From assembly GCF_905475345.1 (NCBI RefSeq), contig NC_066596.1:6136001-6200000 (forward strand): 64,000 bases of DNA. Direction: 5' to 3'. The position numbers and the translations under genes were made by a program. Below are positions 11,637-22,586 of the stretch, piece after piece. Origin of the DNA: Vespula vulgaris. Its lineage: Eukaryota > Arthropoda > Insecta > Hymenoptera > Vespidae. Numbering within the stretch: position 1 is the first letter of the stretch; every line of letters starts with the position of its first letter. The notes beneath the pieces were generated by a model, which worked only from the letters and a program-made list of their open reading frames with translations, did no database searches and was not told the origin of the DNA.

Positions 11637-14047
11637 GTATTTCTCACAAAGAAAAAATAAAAAAGAAAAATGAAAAAGAAATATAAAAAAATGTCGAGAA
11701 AGAACAAGTAAGAGAAAAAGTAAGAAAAAGTAAGAAAAAAATTAAAAAAAAAAAAAAAGAAAAATAGAAAAAAGAAATGGCAGGTTCGGAAAAATTCACC
11801 TGACAGGGACAAGGAACGTATTGTGTTGTTATGAGATAGATATTCTTGATGGTGGGCCTTTATCTCAAGCAGGAACCGGCCGGCAGCTGCCAGCACGCGC
11901 CAAGGATGAACCGTGATATCTGTTTTCTTTTTGTCGGCAAACACGCCTTCTAATATCTTCAATGGTGATACCTTACAAACGGACGAATCGTACGTGGACG
12001 AAAACTCTTACGAGAATGGTAGAGATTTATTTCTGTCACCAATATAGTTACACCTGGATATCTGAATATATATATATATATATATACATACACATATATA
12101 AGTGTGTGTATATATTTTGTGTACGTGTATATTATGTATGTGGGAGATGGGTGGTTGGATGGTAGGAGTTTTATTTTATTTAATTATATGATAGAATAAC
12201 TTGGAGAATTAAGTAATTCTTTTTTTTTTCTTTTTTCTTTTTTTAAAGAAGAAAGGAAGATAAGAAAGATGATTTGTAAGAATTGAATGGAGAGAATATC
12301 AAGTGCGACGTTTTTTTTTTTTTTGAATCTTTTTGTTATTTTTGCATCTACGAAATCAATGTTTCTTTAAATTACTCTTTTACATATTCTTTTTTATCTT
12401 TGTACATCCGTTTTTTTTTATGTTATCTTACATCTTTTATATATATATATATTTTTATAATATTCATACGTATATATAAATATTAATATGTATAAACAAA
12501 AAAGAGTTTGTTAGCAATCTACGCAATTAATTATATTATCGAGGATTTATAATGAAATCGTTCGTTGTATCGAACGTAAAAAGAGATCGAATTTCGATCA
12601 AAGAGAGACGATACTCAATGATAAGAGAGTCAAGAAGAGTGTAGTAAACCTAATTGGTTGATCCTGGGTTGCATCTGGCGTTTGAAAAAGAGGCTGCGAA
12701 GAGAAGCCTATCGTTGGTTGGTAGGCCGAAGGAGGGTAAAGAAAAAAAAAAAAAGAGAAAATAAGAAAAGAAAGAAAGAAAGAAAGAAAGAAAAAGAAAG
12801 ATAGAAAAGAAAAAGAAAAAGAAAAAGAAAAAACGTCAACCCGAGACAGAGTCCATTGACCAGATGCTACTCTCTCTCTCTCTCTCTCTTTCTCTTTCTG
12901 TCACACTCTATCTATCTCTCTTTCTCTCTCTCTTTCTCTCTTTCTGTCTTTCTCTCTCTTTCTGCTGTTAAAGACATGACAAAACATATATCCGTTAAAC
13001 TCGAGGATGCAAAACGTTGCTTTTAATGTACACACGTACATTCGAGCTGGTCAAGAGCTCTGCAAGACGTGGGATTTAAATTTCGAAGAGACAGAGACAC
13101 CGAGTATATTGGTACTTCGAGGAACAGAGACAGAGAGAGAAACAGAGAGAGAGAGAGAGAGGGAAAAGTTACGTTTATAGATGAGTAAGATCGATAAGAT
13201 CGATAAGAATCTAAGCAACGTCTCTAATTCTCGGTTTAGTTTCTAATTCTTATCATTCGAAGAAACTATTTCTTGTTCTGATTTTCATCTTCTTATTCTA
13301 TCTTAAGAAAACGAGAGAGAGAGAGAGAGAGAAGATTAATTAAAACGAGATTAGATCTTCTTAGAATTTATTAGAATAACAACCACGAGTTAAATAACTG
13401 AATGAAGATAAATAAATTTTGTCTTTCTTTCTTTCTTTCTTTCTTTCTTTTTTTTTTCTTTTAAATGATTACATTAAATTAAAAAAATTCGATCGAACGA
13501 ACGAACGATTGAAAATCAGATTGAAAATAAATCGCCAACGATTGATGTAAATGATTTATTTGAATAAATTCGTTCGTAAGTATGGAAATCCAATTCCTCG
13601 AAGAACAATAGAAATTAGATCGATTAGAAAGGATATTGGAAGAAAGAGAATAAAATTTCGATCGACGTACACCGGAAATGAAAGGAACAAAGGAACGTTC
13701 GAACATTTTCGTTCGTCGCGAAGAAAAGAATATCTCTCTAATAAAAATGATGGTGAAATGATCGATTGGAAATAAAATTACGAGAGACCTATGCATGCGT
13801 ACATATCAGGAGAAAATTAATAAATAAATAAATAAATAAATAAAAATAATTAAAGAAAGAAAGAAAGAAAGAAAGAAAGAGAGAAAGAAAGAAAGAAAGA
13901 AAGAAAAAAAAAAGAAAAATTTTAAGAACACTTCGTGACGCCATATTATACCGGAAAACCTTATCGTTCTTTAGGGGTCTTTAAGGAGAGCCCAGTGGGA
14001 ACGTAAACACAAAACTTCTCTCTCTCTCTCTCTCTCTTATTCTCGAG

Positions 14048-14089
<42 letters not shown>

Positions 14090-15115
14090 CATACATATAT
14101 ACACATTATGGTTATGCCTTTCGCGCGTTCTTTACGAGCTTAGACTCCTCGAGACTTAACGCCAGTCCAGGAACACTAACCAGACGCAATCTCGCAAGTC
14201 GCACCTTCTCTTCACTCTTCCTCGAAAGAAGAGAGAATCGGATGGTGATAGAAACGTTCGAGACTCTTTACACGACGACCTCCGTCCCTCCAACTCCTCT
14301 TCTTTCCTCTTCGATCCCTCATCTCCTCCCTTCATCTCTTCAACCTCCTCGATCCTCCATCCTCAGCCCTCAACCGAACCGTCTTTAACAGAATATGCGG
14401 TGCATGCGTCATACGTGAATCACGTTAATCCGACGACAGCTTAAAACAGAACCCGCGTGAACGTGCTTCTTGAATAATTTTAACGTGATCTAACGTTATT
14501 CACCACCACACTATCATCATCCCTCCTTCTCTTCTCTCCCTCTCTCTAACAACTCTTTCGAAATTATTCGAAAGAGGACGTGAGAGCGAAATATTTTTTT
14601 TCTCTCCTTCTTCCTCTTTTCTTTTTTTCTTTTTTCTTTCTTTCTTTTTTTCTTTCTTTTTCTTCTTCTTCCTCTTTTTCTCCTTTAATTTCGCCGAGTA
14701 ATTTTTCTTGGCTATTCTTTTCTTTTTTTTTTCTTTCTTTTTTTTTCATTTCTTTTTCGCTTTCTTCCTCCGCTATTTTCCTTTTTTTTTTTTTGACGCC
14801 ATCGAGAGCAATCGAAGGGTTGGCCTTTTCTTTCTTTCGACGATTGGAAATCTTACTTGATAACTCGTTCTCTCCTCTATATTTTGTAAATCGAATCTTT
14901 TTACCGTGTTTAAAATTTGAGAAAAAATTTTCAAATTTATGAAAAATTTAGAAAAAATATTGAAAGGTCGATCGTATCAGAAATTCTAGAAATAGTAAAA
15001 ATGTATGCACATTTTTCTATAAGCGAATTTCAAATATTGTGATATGAATTTGAACGATTTAAACGAACGAATTAATATTCACATAGACGCACACATATTT
15101 TTTGTTTTTTTTTAG

Positions 15116-15449
15116 ACGACTTTCCGATAACGATAAAAAACCATTTATCGAAGAAGCCGATCGTCTTCGAGTTATACACAAACGTGAACATCCGGATTAC
15201 AAATATCAGCCTAGACGGCGAAAACCAAATGGACCGTCGGGTCGTGATAGTTCACCATCGAGAAGCCAAAGTAATTTGATTTTTAGCGTGTCGAAGTCCT
15301 TGAAACAAGAGGATATGAGTCCTAGAGGAGTACAAGGACCAAATTCACCTCAGAGCGGTGCTAATTCTTCGCCATCTACGACACCTAATCAAGGATTGTC
15401 ATTACCAACACCACCTACAACGCCTAGAGGTCAACATTACGTCAATCAG
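15116..15449 (+). CDS. SoxE: SoxE exon 3: end of the HMG box, linker, PTPPTTP motif
   Basis: This exon encodes the last base of R149 and residues 150-260. It opens with RLSDNDKKPFIEEADRLRV (150-168), HMG helix 3, and closes the box with HPDYKYQPRRRK (174-185); RRRK is the second nuclear localisation cluster. The linker is rich in Ser, Pro, Gln and Asn, with several Ser/Thr-Pro sites. L211-K-Q-E214 fits the SUMO consensus (hydrophobic-K-x-E). P246-TPPTTP-252 matches the PTPPTTP motif of vertebrate SOX9/SOX10. The acceptor lies after a pyrimidine tract (TTTTTTTTTAG, ending 15115) and the donor is CAG|GTAAAA at 15450. Reading on into intron 3 stays open to a stop at 15546-15548, so retention would make a protein of 293 residues lacking the transactivation regions. 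Confidence 0.96.
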
Positions 15450-15766
15450 GTAAAAACAAACATAAAAAATCATTATGTAAATATATGTATTTTTTTGTTT
15501 GTTTGTTTTTTTTTAAATCGTTTTTTAAATCTATTTTTAAAACCTTAAATATCGATATAATTTTTCTTGTATATAAATTTATTTCATTCTTCAATTTATT
15601 TATTAAATAAATTTTCTCTCGTATATAATCGTTAGAGTCTAATTATATTCTCGAATGATTTTATTTGATTTTTTAATATCTTCGTTAGTTTATATCGAAT
15701 CATTCAAAGGAAAGAAACAAAAAATAAATAAAAAAGAAAACATATCGCGTGTATTTGTTCTGATAG
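15450..15766 (+). other. SoxE intron 3
   Basis: This short AT-rich intron (317 bp) has GT-AG ends and phase 0. There is no internal feature beyond T-rich and A-rich runs. Confidence 0.9.
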
Positions 15767-16065
15767 GGTAATCAACATCAACAAAACAATACGTTTTATC
15801 ATCAAGAATTGGTAAACAGTACGACGTCGGTCGAATCCCCACAACCATCTGGGGTTGATTTTCGATATATCGAAGTTGGGGATGGTTTACCGGTCGAAGA
15901 GAGTCAATTGAACGGCCTTGGAACATTTGGATTGAATCTTCCATTAAATTTACAAGAGTGCGAAGTCGAGAGCAACGAATTGGACCAATATCTACCACCG
16001 CAGGTTGCACCTGTGCAATATCCACCTGTATCAACTACTACCACGAATCAATGGATATTGAACAG
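15767..16065 (+). CDS. SoxE: SoxE exon 4: central transactivation (TAM/K2) region
   Basis: This exon encodes residues 261-359 and two bases of R360. After a Gln/Asn/His-rich start, residues 289-301 (GVDFRYIEVGDGL) and 325-339 (CEVESNELDQYLPPQ) align with the vertebrate SoxE central activation region, whose landmarks are a V-D-x-G-E stretch and the F-DQYLPP motif. The segment is acidic (E283, E296, D299, E304, E305, E324, E326, E328, E331, D333), as expected of an activation domain. The acceptor is TGATAG|GGT at 15765-15766 and the donor AG|GTAGAG at 16066. If intron 4 is retained, the next codon is completed as AGG (R360) followed at once by TAG, giving a 360-residue form without exon 5. Confidence 0.94.
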
Positions 16066-16444
16066 GTAGAGTAAAATAATAAAAAAGAAATAAAATAATA
16101 ATAAATGAAGGAATAAAAGATAAACGATGACAAATTTGCAAAAATTATTAAAACGAGCAACAATCTATTCGTGTGTATATATATATATAAAATAATTATA
16201 AATATAAATATATATAGATATATATATATAGACATATATATTTATAATTATTTTGTAAATTAATATTATATATATTATATTATATATATATAATATAATA
16301 TAATATACGATATATATATTTTTTTATAATTATTGAATTAAATTCATTTGAGAATTATCGTCGACATTTTTTTTTATCTATCTGTGTGTCTGTCTGTCTG
16401 TCGAGTATGTATGTGCGTGTACGTGTAAAACGTATGTTTCACAG
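16066..16444 (+). other. SoxE intron 4
   Basis: This AT-rich intron (379 bp, phase 2) has a TA-rich core (16180-16320) that includes self-complementary TATATA/ATATAT stretches. A T-rich tract at 16366-16378 and a (CTGT)n stretch (16382-16402) precede the acceptor TTTCACAG. Confidence 0.9.
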
Positions 16445-16700
16445 ATACGAGGATGAAACCGAAAGGCCTAGCAAACGTCATTGTACCGAACATTCAATCA
16501 ACGAAATAACTTGGGAAGATAGAACCCAAGAGATGGTGAGGTATCACGAATTGCAGCCGCCATTGCCACCGGTTGGTCACATAGCGCCATTACACAATCC
16601 ACCACATCATTCGATGCAGATGAGCCATACACATGTACCCTCTGGGCCTTATGCCCAATATCATCGATACGGCGTCGAGGCCTGGCCCAATTATTTATAA
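16445..16700 (+). CDS. SoxE: SoxE exon 5: C-terminal region and stop codon
   Basis: This exon encodes the last base of R360, residues 361-444 and the stop TAA at 16698-16700. It follows TTTCACAG at 16437-16444. The sequence begins with a charged stretch (YEDETERPSKRHC, 361-373), continues through WEDRTQEMVRYHELQPPLPP (383-402) and ends Pro/His/Met-rich, finishing AEWPNYL-like as V437-EAWPNYL-444. It lies where vertebrate SoxE proteins have the Pro/Gln/Ser-rich C-terminal activation domain, but I see no clear motif match, so that function is by position only. The codon pattern, lack of microsatellite character and exact phase match support it as genuine coding sequence. The next 300 bases are T-rich 3' UTR. 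Confidence 0.92.
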
Positions 16701-16949
16701 ATTTAGATTTTTTATTTTTTTTTTCTTAACCCATTACCCCTACCATCCCAATCCCACATCACTCACTCCTACCCTTTTATTTTTTTTTTCTCGCGAAACC
16801 GAACGTTTCTGTTTTCTCTCTTTTTTTCTTTCTTTTTGCTCTTTTTTTTTTCTTCTTTTTCTTTTTTTTTCTTTACAAAGTGATCAACACGATACGATCG
16901 TTAATTCGCCGAGTGAGAATTGTTTTATCGTCGTGGTATATATTATTGT

Positions 16950-16980
<31 letters not shown>

Positions 16981-17827
16981 TTCTTTTGCGATACTTCTTT
17001 GTCGATTGGAGAGAGAAAGAAAGATCATTCGCGAGGGACGAAAGTGTTCAAAAAAAGAAAATAATAATAATAAAGGAAGGTAAATCGATCGATCGATCGA
17101 TCGATCGATCGTTTCGAGTTTCGCAAAATATTTCTCTGCTGGTTTCTTTTTTCTGTTTTTTTTTTTTCACTTTACTTTACTTTCTCTTCTTTTTTTTTTT
17201 TTTTATTTTTTCTTTCAATTCCCTGCATCAAATTCGTTCGTTCGAGTGACAAAAAATTACAGTATTAGCAGTACTCGCGTCGAAAAAAATTCTCGTAGTT
17301 CGTGGTAAGAATCTTTTGTATCTTTATTTCTTTCTTTTTCCTTTTTCTTTTTCTTTCTTTCATTCTCTTTTCTTTTTTTCTTTTTTTTTTTTTTTCAACG
17401 GAGAGAAAAGAAGAAGTGTAGTAATAGGAGTAATAATAATAGTAATAGTAAATATAATAATATTAGTAATAATAGTAGTAGTAGTAATAGTAATAATAAT
17501 AGTGCTAGTAGTAGTAGTGTTAATAGTAGTATAGAAGTGAAGTAAGAAATTGACATACTCCATGACATCATTCCATGACAGGCGGCCATTCCAAAGCGAA
17601 GAATTTCAGGCTAAACAAACAGCCGGAGCTGTTGATCACATACTTACGTATATATGTACTGTATATATACATATATACATACATATATATATATCTATAT
17701 ATACATATGTGTATGCATGTATATATGTATAGCCTGCGGCAAATTTAAATGTAATAAAAATAAAAAAAATAATAATAATAATAATAATAATAATAGTAAT
17801 AATAATATCTAAAAATTAATAATATTA

Positions 17828-17859
<32 letters not shown>

Positions 17860-18090
17860 GAGCTCACGAACTTTATATATATATATATATATATATGAGT
17901 TCATGAGCTTTATATATATATATGTATATGCATATACATATATATATATAAAGCTCGTGAACTCTTTATAAATCAAATAATGATTGATACAGAGGCCTGT
18001 GTGGTTTATTATACACCGTGTCACGAGCACGTTGTACATACATACGTCGTATACGCGAACGTTCTTCAAATAAACCGATGAAATACGAGT
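16701..18090 (+). other. Probable 3' UTR of SoxE
   Basis: The stretch after the stop codon is poly-pyrimidine to about 16875, then (TC) at 16956-16976, (ATCG)7 at 17084-17111, poly-T runs, (TAG/TAA) at 17419-17535, a complex segment at 17540-17645 and (AAT) at 17770-17800. Possible AATAAA poly(A) signals are at 17069, 17753 and 18069; none can be chosen from sequence alone. A 68-bp palindrome lies at 17897-17964. Confidence 0.5.
17897..17964. repeat. 68-bp near-perfect palindrome
   Basis: The 34-nt left arm (17897-17930) and right arm (17931-17964) are reverse complements with a single mismatch (T at 17904 against the pairing for C at 17955). The outer parts are GAGTTCATGAGCTTTATAT and AAGCTCGTGAACTC; the centre is TA-rich with GTATATG|CATATAC at the axis. 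A related direct copy of the left arm (GAGCTCACGAACTTTATAT) lies at 17860-17878. Confidence 0.95.
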
Positions 18091-18757
18091 TGATTCGCGC
18101 GATACTACCAGAGAGAAATCAATGTATGTAAGTATATATGTATATACGTATGTACGTATATTCTCTTGGCAGCAGTTAGTTAACTATCCAATGAAATTCA
18201 ACGATTGATCGTTTTCATCGACTTTTATCGAGAATGAGAAGAAATCATCGACTCGTGAATTTTTTATTATTATTATTGTTTTTTTATTTTTTATTTATTT
18301 CAATCTTTCTTCTCCTTTTCTTTTTTTTATTCCGAAGATCATCGCGTATTTTTTATTTATTTATTTATTCATTTTTTTTTTCTTTTTCCTTTTCTTTCTT
18401 ACCCGATGAATAAATTATAATTCGCAGATTCACCTCACGTCTTTCGATAATTTTTTTCAAATTCTTCTTCTTTATAATTTTTCTTTATCATCATCGTCAT
18501 CATCGTCATCGTCATCGTCCTCATCATCATTATCATCATTATTATTATTATAATTATCGTTATTATTATTATTATTATTATTATTAATTAATTAATTAAT
18601 TAGTTAATTAAGAGCACAGTAGAATTTGTTTCCTTTTTCTTCTTTTTTGTTTTGGTTACTTTTAATCTAACGTTAAAAAGACGTCAATTAACACATTCGT
18701 CTACAGCTGTTCTACATACCGTGCTTTCGTACTTATCGTTAGATATTTATTTTATTA
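18091..18757. other. Intergenic, no gene seen
   Basis: AT-rich sequence with GTATA runs (18125-18160), T-rich stretches, ATC/ATT trinucleotide repeats (18488-18585) and (TTAA)-type repeats near 18585-18610. No coding or RNA gene is recognisable. Confidence 0.7.
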
Positions 18758-19068
18758 AAGGGCGTGCCAAAGGTTTGTCTTTCTTTAGGTCGATCGAAAA
18801 AAAGATTCTTCAGGATGATTAAAAAAAAAAAAAAAAAAAAGAAATAAATAAAATAAAACCAGAGGAAGATAAAAACACGAACAATCGATTCTTTCTCGAG
18901 ACTTTTTCTTTTTTTGATCGTAGATTCCATTTTTTGTTTCTGTGTTTCTTTTTTTTTCTTATGGATCGTGAAATCGCCGTGAAAAAAATCTGCTTAGTTT
19001 GTGCCTGAAGAGTTTTCAAATTTTTTATTTAAATTTTTGGCCCACCTAAAAACTTTTGGCACACCCTG
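18758..19068. mobile_element. MITE, Tc1/mariner type, 311 bp, flanked by TA
   Basis: The left end (AAGGGCGTGCCAAAGGTTTG at 18758) and the inverted right end (CAGGGTGTGCCAAAAGTTTT, read from 19068 on the - strand) form terminal inverted repeats. The similarity continues inward after a short indel (TTTAGGT-CGAAAAA against TTTAGGT-CCAAAAA, and ATTCTTCAGG near 18806 against CTCTTCAGG inverted near 19012). Each end is flanked by TA (18756-18757 and 19069-19070), the target duplication of Tc1/mariner elements. The inside holds only A-rich and T-rich runs and no transposase, so it is non-autonomous. Confidence 0.75.
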
Positions 19069-19070
19069 TA

Positions 19071-20091
19071 TATATATATTTTTTTCTCACTCTCTCTCTT
19101 TCTCTCTCCCCCTATCTCTCTCTTTATTATATTTTATATAAATATTATTTTATTATATTTGAACTAACTTGTAAAACTATATACATAGATAGAAAAAGAC
19201 GAAATGATAAATAGATAAAAAGAGAGAGAGAGAGAAAGAGAAAAAGAGAGAGCAATACACAAACATAGACAGAGACGAACTAATAAAGAAAAGAAAAAAA
19301 AAAAAAGAAAACAGAAAAAAAGATTTGTAATTTATAAGAATTGTATGTGTTAGTTCGTAAGAATAAAGAAGGATATACGATGATCTATATCACGAGGATC
19401 TATATATCAAATGTTATCCTATCGATTTATTTTTTCGATCCTTCGACGTGTGAAAATAAAATTAATATTACGTATTCGAAAAGAATGTAGTAACGAAGGA
19501 GAAAAGAAAAAGAAAAGAAAAAGAAAAGAAATAAATAAGTAGATCAATGAACAATATGAATTAAAATGAAACGAAATAAAAGTATTAGCGTACTTTGCTA
19601 CTCTCTTCTCTCTCTCTCTCTCTCTCTCTCTTTGTCAATTTTCTTTTTCTCTTTTTTCTTTCCTTTTTCTTTTCACTTAGCAAAGTCCACGTTGTTTCAC
19701 GTTCGATATTACGCGAATATTGAAAAACATAAATCAAAGTCGCACGAAAAAAAAAAGTAACGAAAACCCAAAGAAAGCGAGTTGAACGAAAAATAAAATG
19801 ACAAAAACTAAAAAAATAATAGAATCCTTCTTTTTTTTTTGTGAGCGAGGGTCGAGAGGAGAGAGTTGAGTCTTAAGAAATCACAAAATCTAATCCCTCC
19901 ATCCATCCTCTAAAAATTGAAATTTCGAGCAAGACGTATCAAAAAAAAATATAAAAAAGAACTAAAGAAGAAACTAAAAAATTAAAAAAAAAAATAAATA
20001 AATAAATAAAGAAAGAAAGAAAGAAAACCTGCTTCGAATATCAGCGAATTATTTTTTTCTTTCTTCCTTTCTCTTTTTTGTTTTCTTTTTG

Positions 20092-20135
<44 letters not shown>

Positions 20136-20538
20136 TTCTTTTTCCTAATGGTCTGAGAGTGTAGCAAGCAATGGACCATTCCGTGCTTCGAAGGGCAAAC
20201 AGGCTTATCGAAATCCGTCCAACAAGGAACGTGGGAATGTCGCGACTTTTATGCCACTTATCCGCGTCTCGAGATTAAAAAGAGAGGAGGGTCCCACGTA
20301 TGTATGTATATGTGTTTTCTCTGTCACTCTCTCTCTCTCTCTCTCTTTCTCTCTATTTCTCTCTGTCACTCATACACTTACTCAAGCTCTTACTCTCTCA
20401 CTCTCATTCCCTAACTCTTTTTCGTTCTCTCTCTTTCTCTCTCTCTCTCTCTCTTTTTCTAGTAGATGCACGTGTACGAATGAACGTTCTTTCTATATAC
20501 ACGTATACACATACATACATATACATGCGTGCATATAG

Positions 20539-20570
<32 letters not shown>

Positions 20571-20988
20571 AATTTTCTTATTAATAATACCGAACGACGG
20601 TTTCGTTCGTCGTTATTTTTAATCATTTATTTTCAACTTCGAAAAAAATGAAAAAAGAAATGAATTAAAGTCCACGCCGATATATTATATTTATTAATCG
20701 TTCGTTTTTAAATTTGGTATAAAAGAAGATTAAAAAAAAAAAAAAGAAATGAAGGAAGTTAATCGGCAATGGTACGATGATGTCTATTATGGACGTACGT
20801 AGACATTTTTGAAGAGGGAAAGGACAAAATAAAAGAAAGAACAAAAATAGAGAAAATAGAAAATATTCACGTCGTCGTTATCCAGTCATATTCTTCTTAA
20901 TTAGATCTGGCTGACGTAATTATCATGATTTAATCACGATAATAACGTCTTTCTAATTGATACAAAATTCATCTCTAATACATGTAAC

Positions 20989-21024
<36 letters not shown>

Positions 21025-21951
21025 TTCGTAGAAATAATTAAGATATTTTTTTCTTTCTTATTTCTTTTTCCTTTTTCTATTTCTCTTTTTTTTCTTTTTT
21101 TTTCCCATCTTCTTCTTCTTCTTCTTCTTCTTTTCATTTATCTCGAGTAATAAGCCAAATTACTATCTTTATGGAAACTTACGCATGAATGGTGCTCGTT
21201 GTTCGAACGTGACTGCTAATTGGCCGGACTATTCCGTAATCCGACGATATATTTTGCATTTTTTCATTTTTTCTTTTCTCTTATTTTTTTTTTCGTTCTC
21301 TCTCTCTCTCTCTCTTATTCTTTTCTAGAATTAAGGGTTCGAATTTATTCTTTTCCTTTTCTTCCTCTTTTTCTTTCTTTTTGATTTAAAAAAAAACAAT
21401 ATGAAATAATATATAAAATGTATAATGTAAAATAATAAAAATGTATGAGATATATAAAAAAATATATAAAATAAGACAAATTAAAAATGTATACAAAGTA
21501 ATAAATGTATCACATAAGTACTTAAGATTTTACTTATTTTTTATTCGTTTTTCTCTGTTTTGTTTTCTTTCGTTGTTAAGAAATCGAATGTCGCATTTGA
21601 TTCTATTTGTGATAAAATATGAAATGATTGAAAGAGACAGACATATATGTATATATACATATTTATATACTTTTATATAGATATATAAATATATACAAAA
21701 TTGACAAAAAATATCGAGACTCTAATAATTCAGCCAACGATTTGAAGGAAAAGTAACAAAAGAAGAAAGAAAGAAAGAAAAAGAATACTAAAAAAAAAAA
21801 AAAAGAATAGAAATCACTTTTAAAACGATTGTAAGTGACAAATCGATTAATTACTTTTCGTTCAACTTATATGTAATTACTCGCACGTGATGTCAAAGAA
21901 ATGGATCTCACATTTTTTATTTCCTTGTGATATTAATATCGAATTTGTTTT

Positions 21952-21984
<33 letters not shown>

Positions 21985-22250
21985 ACGTGATCGAATGAAA
22001 CAGACCTATACATAAACATACGTATATGCGTGCCTATGTGTGTATGTGTGATATAAAAAAAAAAAAACAGAGAAAAGAGAGAAAAAGAAAGACAGAAAGA
22101 GAAAGAAACAGAGAGAGAAAGAGAGACAGAGACAGAGAAAGTGAAAGAAGTGTAATCGAAGGGTGAATTGAGGGTGGTCGAGGGGAGAGAGGGGGTGAGT
22201 TAAAAATGTTACGTTATACTTACGTCAGCGAGGACTCTGCAACGAAGACG
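19071..22250. other. Intergenic, no gene seen
   Basis: Dominated by pyrimidine and purine repeats: (TC) at 19600-19631, 20094-20125, 20326-20347, 20438-20455, 20994-21019 and 21297-21315, AAAG/GA runs at 19220-19255 and 22070-22145, and poly-A at 21955-21981. One complex island (20140-20290) interrupts the repeats and could be regulatory. All open frames are repeat translations. Confidence 0.7.
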
Positions 22251-22530
22251 TCGACATATGGTTTACGACATTTTCGTCGACGAACGACAGCTTAATTTTT
22301 TCCTTATCGAGTCGAGTAAAAATATGTATCTCTCTGTCCTTCTCTCAACAACGTTTCTTGATCGTTTTATTTTTATCTTTGTCTCTCTCTCTCTCTTTCT
22401 CTCTTTTTCCATCATTCTCATCTCGTTGTCAATCATCGAAAACCTATGTCCGAGATTTCTAAGAAAGTTATGTGAAAAAAAAAATGGAAGAAATAACGTC
22501 CGGTTCCTGTATGTAAGAAAGAGAATTGTG

Positions 22531-22586
<56 letters not shown>

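Larger units (their letters stand above)
8667..15115 (+). other. SoxE intron 2 (inside the HMG box)
   Basis: This intron of about 6.45 kb splits the HMG box after W148 in phase 2, the junction known from vertebrate Sox8/9/10. Contents: TA and TG tracts, a (GATCC)11 array, (GA) runs at 10979-11026 and 13142-13161, (CA) at 11603-11632 and 14048-14080, AAAG runs at 12770-12830 and 13855-13910, and long poly-pyrimidine at 14590-14790. Complex islands that may be regulatory lie at 9190-9410, 9835-9910, 10630-10740, 11765-11955 (with CACCTG, CAGCTG and GATA cores), 12640-12735 and 14110-14470. The frame at 13479-13796 on the - strand does not resemble any family I know. Confidence 0.85.
3159..16700 (+). 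other. SoxE: SoxE transcription factor gene, five coding exons (whole locus)
   Basis: Five exons join in frame (299, 147, 334, 299 and 256 nt; 1335 nt, 444 residues plus stop). Phases at the four junctions are 2, 2, 0 and 2, and all introns are GT-AG. The product is a nuclear, sequence-specific DNA-binding regulator of the SoxE group: it has both the group-specific dimerisation segment before the HMG box and the group-specific central transactivation motif after it, which no other Sox group combines. Vertebrate Sox8/9/10 act in gonad, neural crest, glia and cartilage, and Drosophila Sox100B acts in gonad and gut; a role in this insect is inferred only by family. Introns are about 5.1 kb, 6.4 kb, 317 bp and 379 bp. 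The gene stands alone in the window, with no neighbour to suggest a partner. Upstream non-coding exons are possible and cannot be excluded. Confidence 0.95.

Noticed and set aside
13479..13796. 105-codon - strand frame in intron 2, also open on the + strand
   Set aside because: It has more normal composition than most but no recognisable domain, lies within an intron of SoxE and overlaps an equally open + frame.
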